The notes beneath the pieces were generated by a model. That model was not told the origin of the DNA and did no database searches. It saw only the letters and a list, made by a program, of their open reading frames with translations. From an uncultured Prevotella sp. (GTDB lineage Bacteria > Bacteroidota > Bacteroidia > Bacteroidales > Bacteroidaceae), in contig UQJC01000019.1 of assembly GCA_900541335.1 (NCBI GenBank), forward strand, positions 1-36,691: a DNA stretch of 36,691 bases, given 5' to 3'. Position 1 is the stretch's first letter, and the number at the start of each line of letters is the position of its first letter. Of the stretch, positions 24,447 to 31,318 are shown piece by piece. The position numbers were made by a program, and so were the translations under genes.

Positions 24447-24925
24447 TGAAGATAAAAGTAGGAATGGGATTTGACGTTCACCGTCTCGTCCCCGACCGCG
24501 ACCTTTGGTTAGGCGGTATTCGTATAGACCATACACTCGGCCTTTTAGGTCACAGTGATGCCGACGTACTCATCCATGCCATCTGCGATGCCCTGCTCGG
24601 GGCGGCTGGTTTGCGCGATATCGGTTTTCACTTTCCCGACAGCGACCCTCAGTACAAAGGCATCGACAGCAAAGTGCTCTTGACTCACACCGTTCGCCTC
24701 TTGGCTGAAAAGGGTTGGCGCATTGGCAACGTCGACGCCACAGTCTGCGCGGAACGTCCGAAACTCAATCCGCATATTCCCGCCATGCAACAGACTTTGG
24801 CTCCGTTGCTCCAAATCGACGAGGAAGATGTCAACATCAAGGCTACCACTACCGAGAAGCTGGGCTTCACCGGACGCGAAGAAGGTATCTCTGCCTACGC
24901 TGTAGTCTTGATTGAGAAGGATTAA
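24446..24925 (+). CDS. ispF: 2-C-methyl-D-erythritol 2,4-cyclodiphosphate synthase
   Basis: The 159-residue enzyme has the zinc ligands D10 and H12 in GFDVHR and H44 in HSDADVLIHAICDALLGA. It also shows FPDSDPQYKG near 58-67, the CDP-binding AERPKLNPHI and the final TTEKLGFTGREEGISAYAVV. It closes the cyclodiphosphate in the non-mevalonate isoprenoid pathway. The ATG shares its A with the last base of the porV TAA, so translation is probably coupled. The gene is unrelated to secretion by function, but its place after porV appears conserved (also recalled for P. gingivalis). Confidence 0.97.
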   Translation: MKIKVGMGFDVHRLVPDRDLWLGGIRIDHTLGLLGHSDADVLIHAICDALLGAAGLRDIGFHFPDSDPQYKGIDSKVLLTHTVRLLAEKGWRIGNVDATVCAERPKLNPHIPAMQQTLAPLLQIDEEDVNIKATTTEKLGFTGREEGISAYAVVLIEKD

Positions 24926-24984
24926 TGAGTGGGAAACGTACTCCCGGCCATTCACACATGTGCTCACCGATGAGCCTACAAAAC

Positions 24985-25044
24985 AGAAAACGCGTATCAG
25001 TTCGCTACGGTCGATTGACCCCAACGGACTGATACGCGTTTTCT
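24985..25044. terminator. Bidirectional terminator between ispF and the DUF3256 gene
   Basis: Perfect 17-bp arms AGAAAACGCGTATCAGT (24985-25001) and ACTGATACGCGTTTTCT (25028-25044) surround a 26-nt loop. T-rich sequence follows on both strands (TTTTCTATT on plus; TTTTCTGTTTTG on minus), which fits the convergent genes. Confidence 0.85.
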
Positions 25045-25079
25045 ATTACTCGCCTCCCCCAGCGGATTTAAACTCCCGC

Positions 25080-25739
25080 TTACTTTCCAGCTTCTTTCGC
25101 TTGTTCCTCACGCTTTATCCAAAGCTTGCGTTCGGCATCCCACGCATAGGTTAAAGGTTTCACACACGAAACAGCTTGTTCGCGGTTCTCCTTTGACAAT
25201 CCTTCCAAGCTCACCCGATAAGTAAGCAAGGCTGCAGAATCGCAAAGCGATACCTCAATGGGAACCTCTTGTAAAGTGGCGTTCAACATCTGACTTTCCA
25301 TCTGAGAAAGCGGATTGACAGGCAACCAAAAATCAGACAGACTCGGACGCGGAAAGGGCAACTTCAACTTGGTCCAATTGCACCGATAGGCTGTTATGAC
25401 TGACGAAGTGCCCACCGCCTTATGCGAATAGACACAAACGAGCATCGAATCGTCCTCATACGGCAACATCTTCATCTGCCACTCACCCGACTCCGTCGTC
25501 TTCAACGACAAAAAGTCTGCCGTCTTCTTCGTCATCTCCGATTGCCCGCCATACAGATTCTCTGCCTTTGCAGGCAGTCCACTGTTATAAAGGTCCAGCA
25601 AGTCCAACTTCGACGTGCGGTTGAGCAAAGGCAAAATTTGTTGCGGAACTTTGGCAAACAAAGAGTCAATTCCCTGTGCCGACAAACAACTTGCCACACA
25701 GAAGAAACTACTCAGCAATATCCATCGTTTTCTTTTCAT
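25080..25739 (-). CDS. DUF3256-family secreted protein
   Basis: The start is set at the ATG whose complement lies at 25737-25739; it opens a signal peptide, MKRKRWILLSSFFCVASCLSAQG. The ATG is 5 nt after a consensus -7 box, so the mRNA may have almost no leader. The 219-residue product matches DUF3256 of Bacteroidota: LFAKVPQQILPLLNRTSKLDLLDLYNSGLPAKAENLYGG, T-x-x-T-A-D-F-L-S-L-K-T-T-x-S-G-E-W-Q-M-K-M-L-P, and L-P-F-P-R-P-S-L-S-D-F. Function is unknown. It is presumably periplasmic or attached to the outer membrane. The cysteine at residue 18 in VASCLSA could make it a lipoprotein, but the later SAQG cleavage looks equally plausible. Confidence 0.85.
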   Translation of the reverse strand: MKRKRWILLSSFFCVASCLSAQGIDSLFAKVPQQILPLLNRTSKLDLLDLYNSGLPAKAENLYGGQSEMTKKTADFLSLKTTESGEWQMKMLPYEDDSMLVCVYSHKAVGTSSVITAYRCNWTKLKLPFPRPSLSDFWLPVNPLSQMESQMLNATLQEVPIEVSLCDSAALLTYRVSLEGLSKENREQAVSCVKPLTYAWDAERKLWIKREEQAKEAGK

Positions 25740-25744
25740 GCCTG

Positions 25745-25752
25745 CAAAGGTA
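25745..25752 (-). promoter_or_regulatory. -7 element immediately before the DUF3256 gene
   Basis: On the minus strand TACCTTTG (TAnnTTTG) ends only 5 nt before the ATG at 25739. No good TTTG is found at the normal -33 distance; a TTG occurs 15 bp upstream. The closeness implies a leaderless or nearly leaderless mRNA. Confidence 0.6.
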
Positions 25753-26050
25753 GTGTTTGAACCCGAACAAGGAAAGGAAGCAACCGATTTATCCCCCTCA
25801 CATCCACACCATCCTGCCTCTTTCCCCAACCAGACCGATGCCTTCACTCGCACCGCAAACTTCTTGCTAACCTCACTCTTTAACCGATGGCTTCTAATTC
25901 CCTTCCCCTCGTGTTCATCCCCCATCCCATCGCCCCCTTCCTCATCATCCACCTAGTCCACAGTCACCATTATCCCCTGCAGCGACTCCCGAAGCATTGA
26001 AAAATAGCATATTTCGTCTCCCTACTCCCCACACAAATTAGCCTCAGCTC

Positions 26051-26080
26051 TTGCCTTTTCGATTATTATTCGTACTTTTG
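26051..26080 (+). promoter_or_regulatory. Bacteroidota promoter of the L31 gene
   Basis: TTG at 26051-26053 (within CTTG) and TACTTTTG at 26073-26080 are 19 bp apart. The leader to the ATG at 26151 is about 65 nt. Confidence 0.8.
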
Positions 26081-26150
26081 CAGGCGATTTAGACCATTAC
26101 ACTAAGTTGTTACCAAACAATTTGATAACCCATAATAAAGCTATAGCAAA

Positions 26151-26402
26151 ATGAAGAAAGGTATTCACCCTGAGAATTATCGCCCCGTAGTATTTAAGGA
26201 CATGAGTAACGGTGACATGTTCCTCTCACGTTCAACCTGCAAGACCACTGATACGGTTGAATTTGAAGGCGAAACTTATCCCGTTGTAAAGCTTGAAATC
26301 TCTAGCACGTCTCACCCCTTCTACACTGGTAAGTCTAAGCTCGTAGATACGGCAGGTCGTGTAGACAAGTTCATGAGCCGCTACGGTAAGAGCCGCAAGT
26401 AA
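26151..26402 (+). CDS. rpmE2: 50S ribosomal protein L31 type B
   Basis: The 83-residue protein has the type B signature: MKKGIHPENYRPVVFKDMSNG at the N-terminus, then STCKTTDTVEFEGETYPVVKLEISSTSHPFYTGKSKLVDTAGRVDKFMSRYG. It has only one cysteine and lacks the CxxC zinc motif of type A L31. In many bacteria type B is a zinc-sparing paralogue, but in Bacteroidota it is commonly the only copy; whether a type A copy exists elsewhere is not visible here. It has its own promoter and terminator. Confidence 0.97.
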   Translation: MKKGIHPENYRPVVFKDMSNGDMFLSRSTCKTTDTVEFEGETYPVVKLEISSTSHPFYTGKSKLVDTAGRVDKFMSRYGKSRK

Positions 26403-26469
26403 TACCAAACTTAAACGGTTCTCATTATAGATATTTCTTATCAAAGGGTAAGGTAACACCCAAGTGACT

Positions 26470-26507
26470 AAGTGGATGCGTCTCATCGATGCGTCCACTT
26501 TTTGTTT
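26470..26507 (+). terminator. Intrinsic terminator after rpmE2
   Basis: The arms AAGTGGATGCGT (26470-26481) and ATGCGTCCACTT (26489-26500) pair over 12 bp with two G-U wobbles and a 7-nt loop, then TTTGTTT. Confidence 0.88.
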
Positions 26508-26548
26508 AATCTTCATTTGTTCCATCCTCTTTCACGCACCCTAATCCC

Positions 26549-27730
26549 ATGGCAAAGTCTGTTTTCCAACTTTCCTGTCCACCCATTCCCGTTGTCCGCA
26601 TCGCACTCATCGGACTGGGACAGCGAGGTATGAAGACCCTCGAACGATACGCCTTTATCGAAGGAGCTGAAATACGTTACATCGCTGATCTCGATACTGA
26701 GCGACTGCAAATAGCCAATCAGGCTCTTCGTTCTTCGGGACGTCCCGAAGCCCAACAGCTGACTGGTGAGGAAGGATGGAAAGAAGCCTGTCGCAAAGCA
26801 GATGTTGACCTCGTCTACATCTGTACCGAATGGACAACACACACGCAGATGGCTGTGGAAGCAATGGAATGCGGCAAACACGTAGCAGTAGAAGTGCCGG
26901 CCGCTACCACCCTATCTGAATGCTGGCAATTGGTTCACACAGCCGAGGCGACGCAACGCCATTGCTTCATGACGGAAAACTGTTGCTACGACCTTTTTGC
27001 CTTGGAAACATTAGAAATGCACCGTCGCGGCGACTTCGGTACCATTACGCATTGCGAAGGTGCTTACATCCACGATTTAACCCTACCTGCCAATCGACAG
27101 GGACAGCTGACCGACACACGTCGCTATTGGTTAGAACATTCGTGCTGCCAACACGGCGGCAACCCCTACCCCACGCACGGCATTGGTCCGATTGCTCAAC
27201 TCCTAGGTTTTCACCGTCACGACCGCATGGTCTCTCTCGTATCTCTTACTGCACAAGGTGTATCCAACGAACAGGGAGAAGCAATCGGTAAAGTCAATAC
27301 TTCGCTGATCCGCACAGCCCAAGGAGTAAGCATTTTACTTCAACTCGACGTGACGACTCCCCGTCCTTACAGCCGCATGCAAACCGTTTGTGGCACGCAA
27401 GCTTTTGTACAGAAGTATCCTGTCCCCACCCTGCAACGCTCGGGAACAGAAGCCCTGACAGGCGAAGCAGCCCTTCATGAAATGGCACACTATGCCACTT
27501 CACCAGCTGCCCAACGATGGCACGAAGGTCATGCCAAAGGCGTACCCAACGAGATGAATTACGCCATGGATGTCCGTCTCATCGAGTGCCTACGCCAGGG
27601 CCTTCCCCTCGACATCGACGTATACGATGCGGCCGAATGGTCTTGTCTGGCTGAACTGTCACAACGCTCTGCCGAACAAGGGGGCGTACCCGTTGAGATT
27701 CCGGATTTCCGTCACCACTCCATCGACTAA
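26549..27730 (+). CDS. Gfo/Idh/MocA-family protein resembling GH109 glycosidases
   Basis: The 393-residue protein has an N-terminal NAD-binding Rossmann fold (VRIALIGLGQRGM near 16-28, then IADLD) and the helix-strand VYICTEWTTHTQMAVEAMECGKHVAVEVPAA. The C-terminal part resembles GH109 (NAD-dependent alpha-N-acetylgalactosaminidase): F-G-T-I-T-H-C-E-G-A-Y-I-H-D-L, G-G-N-P-Y-P-T-H-G-I-G-P-I (the Y-P-T-H region carries the family's catalytic Tyr and His) and T-P-R-P-Y-S-R-x-x-x-V-x-G-T. GH109 enzymes cleave glycosides through a transient oxidation with bound NAD. Unlike most Bacteroides members it has no signal peptide, so it would act in the cytoplasm. An ordinary sugar dehydrogenase is the alternative. 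Confidence 0.8.
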   Translation: MAKSVFQLSCPPIPVVRIALIGLGQRGMKTLERYAFIEGAEIRYIADLDTERLQIANQALRSSGRPEAQQLTGEEGWKEACRKADVDLVYICTEWTTHTQMAVEAMECGKHVAVEVPAATTLSECWQLVHTAEATQRHCFMTENCCYDLFALETLEMHRRGDFGTITHCEGAYIHDLTLPANRQGQLTDTRRYWLEHSCCQHGGNPYPTHGIGPIAQLLGFHRHDRMVSLVSLTAQGVSNEQGEAIGKVNTSLIRTAQGVSILLQLDVTTPRPYSRMQTVCGTQAFVQKYPVPTLQRSGTEALTGEAALHEMAHYATSPAAQRWHEGHAKGVPNEMNYAMDVRLIECLRQGLPLDIDVYDAAEWSCLAELSQRSAEQGGVPVEIPDFRHHSID

Positions 27731-27735
27731 AAACA

Positions 27736-27786
27736 AAAACCTACCCTAAAAGCCAACCTCGCAAGGTTACTTTTAGGGTAGGTTTT
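27736..27786. terminator. Bidirectional terminator between the GH109-like and EamA genes
   Basis: Perfect 17-bp arms AAAACCTACCCTAAAAG (27736-27752) and CTTTTAGGGTAGGTTTT (27770-27786) enclose a smaller AACCT/AGGTT stem. T-rich tails are present on both strands. It lies 5 bp after the plus-strand stop and about 160 bp after the minus-strand one. Confidence 0.88.
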
Positions 27787-27948
27787 CATTTAAGTCTACT
27801 TTATGGGATGTTCTATCAATTACAGTTTAGGAGTTTAGGGGGATAAAGTTTATTCATCCAACCAATGATTTCCAACGTAAACTCCTCAATCTTCAACTTA
27901 TCAAGTTGATAATCAATAGAGCCTGCCTTATACTAAACCATATCGCTC

Positions 27949-28854
27949 CTACCTCGTTCCCACATAGAGGCAAACCATGCCCAACAGGACTAAGAAAAGG
28001 TCGAAGGCTTTGGCACGAAGATTTTTTTCGTGAAAGAGCCAGGCACCGAAGAGGAAGGAAACGAGAACGCTGCCTCGGCGTACCATCGAAACGACGGCTA
28101 TCAATGCGTCGGGACTGCTGAGAGCATAGAAATATGCCATGTCGGCCAGAGTCAAGAAGATAGAGATGAATAGGATGCTCCAACGCCAACGGAAAGGTGT
28201 CGTGCGGTGGCGCGTGGGATACCAAATTAAGGCCATTACCGCGCCCATCATCAATGCTTGATAGAGATTGTACCAACCTTGTACAAAGTAACGATCCAAT
28301 CCGGCACCTCCTGCAGACACGGGAGCCATGAGGTACTTGTCGTACAAACCACTCATCGCACCCAATACTGCTGCAAGCACCAACAGCAAGATCCAAATAT
28401 TGTGGGTAAAACGAATCCCTTCCTTCTTCCCGCTCCGATTGAGCAAAAAGATAGACAAGAGTGCCAATAACACACCGGCCCACTGCCAGCCGTTCAAGGA
28501 TTCTCCGTAAATAAGCAAGGCTCCCACCAACGTCATCACCGGTCGGGTTGCATTGATAGGCCCCACCAGGGTCAACGGCAAATGCTTCATGGCATAATAT
28601 CCACACACCCACGAGGACAATACGATCAAGGCCTTGAGCAAAACCAAACGATGGGCTTCCCAACCTGCCACGGGAATCACGGAACTGTAACCTGCCAACG
28701 AACCAATGATTAAAGGCAAGAAGAAAAGGGCGCAAACAGCCGTATTGATCATCAAGACTGGCAACACAGCATTGTCACGCAAGGACTGCTTCTTGGCCAC
28801 ATCATAGAGTCCGAGCAGCGAAGCCGAGAGAAAAGCTAAAGCTATCCACATCAT
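27949..28854 (-). CDS. EamA/DMT-superfamily membrane transporter
   Basis: The 301-residue protein has about ten hydrophobic helices arranged as two EamA repeats. The first repeat contains YYAMKHLPLTLVGPINATRPVMTLVGALLIYGESLNGWQWAGVLLALLSIFLLN, and the second contains YFYALSSPDALIAVVSMVRRGSVLVSFLFGAWLFHEKNLRAKAFDLFLVLLGMVCLYVG. The conserved glutamates ahead of the last helix of each repeat (GES and HEK) are typical. The substrate cannot be told; relatives move small metabolites. The start codon overlaps the truA stop in ATGA, so the two are probably translationally coupled. Confidence 0.88.
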   Translation of the reverse strand: MMWIALAFLSASLLGLYDVAKKQSLRDNAVLPVLMINTAVCALFFLPLIIGSLAGYSSVIPVAGWEAHRLVLLKALIVLSSWVCGYYAMKHLPLTLVGPINATRPVMTLVGALLIYGESLNGWQWAGVLLALLSIFLLNRSGKKEGIRFTHNIWILLLVLAAVLGAMSGLYDKYLMAPVSAGGAGLDRYFVQGWYNLYQALMMGAVMALIWYPTRHRTTPFRWRWSILFISIFLTLADMAYFYALSSPDALIAVVSMVRRGSVLVSFLFGAWLFHEKNLRAKAFDLFLVLLGMVCLYVGTR

Positions 28855-29597
28855 ACAAAGAGTTCTTCGTCATAAACCACCCGCACGAGTGAGAGGGCAT
28901 TGCCGGGCATCGAATCGCCTGCCGCGCAACGATCTTTACGAGCTATTACTTGTTGAAAATCATCTAAGCTAAGTTTGCCACGACCCACCTCAACAAGCGT
29001 TCCCACTACGGCGCGCACCATGTTGCGCAAGAAGCGGTCTGCCGTGATTTCAAATCGCCACAAATCAGGTTCAACCTGCGTCCATTCCGCCTTAGTTACC
29101 TTACAGAAATTTGTTTTCGCATCGGTATGTAGCTTCGAAAAACTGGTGAAGTCCTTTACCTGCAAGAGATATTGCGCCGCCTCATTCATTTTTTCGAAGT
29201 CCAACGGATAAGTTATGCGGGTAGCATACTGGCGGCGAAACGGATTCTTCTGCGTATAGACCCAATAATGGTAAGTACGAGCCTTCGCATCAAATCGCGC
29301 ATGCGCCTCGTCGCGCACCTGCCTGATATGGCTCACACTGATGTCAGCCGGCAACAAGCGGTTAAGCTTATGCGTTAACCAGGCCCCGTCGACAGCCTCT
29401 GCCGTATCAAAATGTGCCACCATGCAGTGTGCATGCACTCCGGCATCGGTTCGGCCGGCTCCAGTTACCTCTACGGATTGGCGCAGCAAGGTAGACAACG
29501 CCTCATTCAATTTCTGCTGCACGCTTACTGCATTCGGTTGTACCTGCCAACCATGGTAAGCCGTACCATCGAAAGAGAGAAAGATGAAATATCGCAT
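28851..29597 (-). CDS. truA: tRNA pseudouridine(38-40) synthase TruA
   Basis: The start is set at the ATG at 29597 (MRYFIFLSFDGTAYHGWQVQ), which matches the family N-terminus; the frame stays open 67 codons further upstream without similarity. The product has 248 residues. The catalytic Asp is D51 in GAGRTDAGVHA. Further family features are FDAKARTYHYWVY, F-x-x-F-S-K-L, W-R-F-E-I-T-A-D-R-F-L-R-N-M-V-R and P-G-N-A-L-S-L. It converts uridines in the tRNA anticodon stem to pseudouridine. A terminator separates it from rplI, so it should have its own promoter, which I could not identify with confidence. Confidence 0.96.
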   Translation of the reverse strand: MRYFIFLSFDGTAYHGWQVQPNAVSVQQKLNEALSTLLRQSVEVTGAGRTDAGVHAHCMVAHFDTAEAVDGAWLTHKLNRLLPADISVSHIRQVRDEAHARFDAKARTYHYWVYTQKNPFRRQYATRITYPLDFEKMNEAAQYLLQVKDFTSFSKLHTDAKTNFCKVTKAEWTQVEPDLWRFEITADRFLRNMVRAVVGTLVEVGRGKLSLDDFQQVIARKDRCAAGDSMPGNALSLVRVVYDEELFV

Positions 29598-29802
29598 AGA
29601 AATTCTAATTTGGAGAGTATACCTTGCGGTCTCAGCACGAAGACCTGCATTCAAGCAGGTGCTTCCTCCCCAGGGGAAAGCAAAAGCGAACGGAAACATC
29701 AACAGCTCTTCCATAAGGCATCGTCTTGTCTCCGCCATCACATCGTCATCCATTTTCCCTGACAGAAAGCCACGCCACACGGCCACTCCATCCAACAAAA
29801 AA

Positions 29803-29830
29803 GTGTCGCAGCCCGTATAGGTTGCGACAC
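29803..29830 (-). terminator. Intrinsic terminator of the rpsF-rpsR-rplI operon
   Basis: The arms GTGTCGCAGCC (29803-29813) and GGTTGCGACAC (29820-29830) pair over 11 bp with one wobble. On the minus strand the stem is followed by TTTTTTTG. It lies 31 bp after the rplI stop. Confidence 0.9.
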
Positions 29831-29861
29831 TCTTATGAATAAAGATTTGCTATGAGCAAAA

Positions 29862-30314
29862 TTAAGCTTCAGCTTCAGCAACAACTTCGAAAGGAATCTC
29901 AACAGAAACTTCCTTGTGAAGCTTTACAGTTGCGTGGTAAGAACCAACTTCCTTCACGTCCTTGAGAACGATAATCTTGCGATCAACCTCGAAGCCCAAC
30001 TTAGCGAGCTCTTCAGCGATGTGGAGATTCGTTACAGAACCGTAGATAGCACCCGTTGCGCTAACCTTCGTAGCAATCTTCAAAGGCTCGATAGCAGACA
30101 ACTTAGCTGCGAGAGCTTCAGCGTCAGCCTTGATCTTAGCGAGCTTGTGAGCGCGCTGCTTCAAGTTTTCAGCCAAGACTTTCTTTGCAGACTCAGATGC
30201 AATAATAGCTTTACCAGTAGGAATAAGGTAGTTACGGCCGTAGCCATCCTTTACAGTCACGATATCGTCCTTATAACCCAGACCAATAACGTTTTCTTTC
30301 AAAATGATTTCCAT
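29862..30314 (-). CDS. rplI: 50S ribosomal protein L9
   Basis: The 150-residue protein has the classical L9 N-terminal domain (MEIILKENVIGLGYKDDIVTVKDGYGRNYLIPTGKAI), a long connecting helix (LKQRAHKLAKIKADAEALAAKL) and the C-terminal domain (IYGSVTNLHIAEELAKLGFEVDRKIIVLKDVKEVGSY). It binds 23S rRNA at the base of the L1 stalk. It is the last gene of the operon, 23 bp after rpsR, with a terminator just downstream. Confidence 0.98.
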   Translation of the reverse strand: MEIILKENVIGLGYKDDIVTVKDGYGRNYLIPTGKAIIASESAKKVLAENLKQRAHKLAKIKADAEALAAKLSAIEPLKIATKVSATGAIYGSVTNLHIAEELAKLGFEVDRKIIVLKDVKEVGSYHATVKLHKEVSVEIPFEVVAEAEA

Positions 30315-30337
30315 ATATCTTATTACCTCCTCAGTTA

Positions 30338-30607
30338 TTATTTCATCAAATCGGTTACGAAGGGAAGAAGAGCCAAGTGACGAGCACGCTTAACAGCCTG
30401 TGCCACACGACGCTGATACTTCAAAGAAGTACCCGTGATACGACGGGGAAGAATCTTACCCTGCTCGTTCAAGAACTTCTTAAGGAATTCAGGATCCTTA
30501 TAGTCAATGTACTTGATACCGCTCTTCTTGAAACGGCAATACTTCTTCTTCTTGACATCCACAGTGGGAGGGGTCAAATAACGAATTTCAGATTGTGCTT
30601 GTGCCAT
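30338..30607 (-). CDS. rpsR: 30S ribosomal protein S18
   Basis: The 89-residue protein contains the S18 core: KKKYCRFKKSGIKYIDYKDPEFLKKFLNEQGKILPRRITGTSLKYQRRVAQAVKRARHLALLPF. It forms a heterodimer with S6 in the small-subunit platform. It starts 5 bp after rpsF ends. Confidence 0.98.
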   Translation of the reverse strand: MAQAQSEIRYLTPPTVDVKKKKYCRFKKSGIKYIDYKDPEFLKKFLNEQGKILPRRITGTSLKYQRRVAQAVKRARHLALLPFVTDLMK

Positions 30608-30612
30608 GATGT

Positions 30613-30957
30613 TTAGTCCTCCTTCTTATTAAACTTGTTACGACGCTTTGCAGCATACTCTGCCGCATACTTTTCGAGCTTCACCGTAAGGAAGCGGATC
30701 ACGCGCTCGTCACGACGGAAAGCGATGTCCAACTTAGCCAAGGCTTCGGGCGTAGCTTTGAACTCGAGAAGCTGGTAGAAACCGGTGGACTTCTTCTGAA
30801 TGGGATAAGCCATCGTCTTGAGGCCCCACTCTTCTTCATTGATGATCTCGGCACCATTGCTGGTGAGAACACCCTTGAACTTTTCGACCGTTTCCTTCAT
30901 CTGCTGGTCAGACAAAACGGGAGTCATAATGAAAACGGTCTCGTACTGATTCATCAT
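30613..30957 (-). CDS. rpsF: 30S ribosomal protein S6
   Basis: The 114-residue protein has the S6 ferredoxin-like fold: NQYETVFIMTPVLSDQQMKETVEKFKGVL, then WGLKTMAYPIQKKSTGFYQLLEFKA and RRDERVIRFLTVKLEKYA. The start is either of two adjacent ATG codons (ATGATG at 30957-30952); the longer form is given. It is the first gene of the S6-S18-L9 operon and is preceded by a consensus promoter with a leader of about 40 nt. Confidence 0.98.
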   Translation of the reverse strand: MMNQYETVFIMTPVLSDQQMKETVEKFKGVLTSNGAEIINEEEWGLKTMAYPIQKKSTGFYQLLEFKATPEALAKLDIAFRRDERVIRFLTVKLEKYAAEYAAKRRNKFNKKED

Positions 30958-31002
30958 AAGTGTAATGAATTAATAAATGTTTTCGTTGCAAAATTGCGGG
31001 TG

Positions 31003-31033
31003 CAAAAGTAAGCATTTCTCTTGAATAAACAAG
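31003..31033 (-). promoter_or_regulatory. Bacteroidota promoter of the rpsF operon
   Basis: On the minus strand CTTG (31033-31030) and TACTTTTG (31010-31003) are separated by 19 bp, the same arrangement as before the L31 gene. The leader contains CCCGCAATTTTGC but no convincing S6:S18-binding hairpin. Confidence 0.8.
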
Positions 31034-31256
31034 TATCAACAACCTTTTTATGCTGATTTTCCAAGAAAAAGCATCATTCAAACCGATTCTAAATCGAAAA
31101 ACAGGAGAAATAACTGCGTTTCAGATGAGACGAAACATGGCGCAGACTGATAACCAAACGACTTGCTTCGAAGCTAAAGTTCCAAGCATATTCTCAGACA
31201 AAGCAAAGGTTGTCTCCATTCGTTGAGAGTCAGAAATAAGCTTTTGCACTAAAGCA

Positions 31257-31298
31257 CCAGAAGACCTTGAGGACATCGACATCCTCAAGGTCTTCTGG
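31257..31298 (-). terminator. Terminator after the ROK kinase gene
   Basis: Perfect 17-bp arms CCAGAAGACCTTGAGGA (31257-31273) and TCCTCAAGGTCTTCTGG (31282-31298) have an 8-nt loop. The stem is very stable, but the minus-strand tail (TGCTTTAGTGC) is only weakly T-rich. It lies 20 bp after the stop codon. Confidence 0.75.
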
Positions 31299-31318
31299 CA
31301 AGCTAATCCGTTAAGGAA

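Larger units (their letters stand above)
25740..26150. other. Gene-free divergent region between the DUF3256 and L31 genes
   Basis: These 411 bp hold the minus-strand -7 element at 25745-25752 and the plus-strand promoter at 26051-26080. The middle (about 25760-26040) is C-rich and shows no gene, RNA or repeat that I can support. Confidence 0.6.
30958..31318. other. Gene-free region between rpsF and the ROK kinase gene
   Basis: These 361 bp hold the rpsF promoter (31003-31033) and the ROK kinase terminator (31257-31298). In between, CTGCGTTTC (31114-31122) can pair with GAAAC and CGCAG (to 31145) around a bulge. No gene is supported there. Confidence 0.55.

Noticed and set aside
29620..29680. 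Thiamine pyrophosphate riboswitch before truA, because of the TGAGA after a hairpin.
   Set aside because: The second conserved half (CCTGAT...AATGCC...GGGA) is absent and no thiamine gene follows.
30958..31002. S6:S18-binding leader controlling the rpsF operon.
   Set aside because: No hairpin with the expected CCG bulge could be drawn in the short leader.
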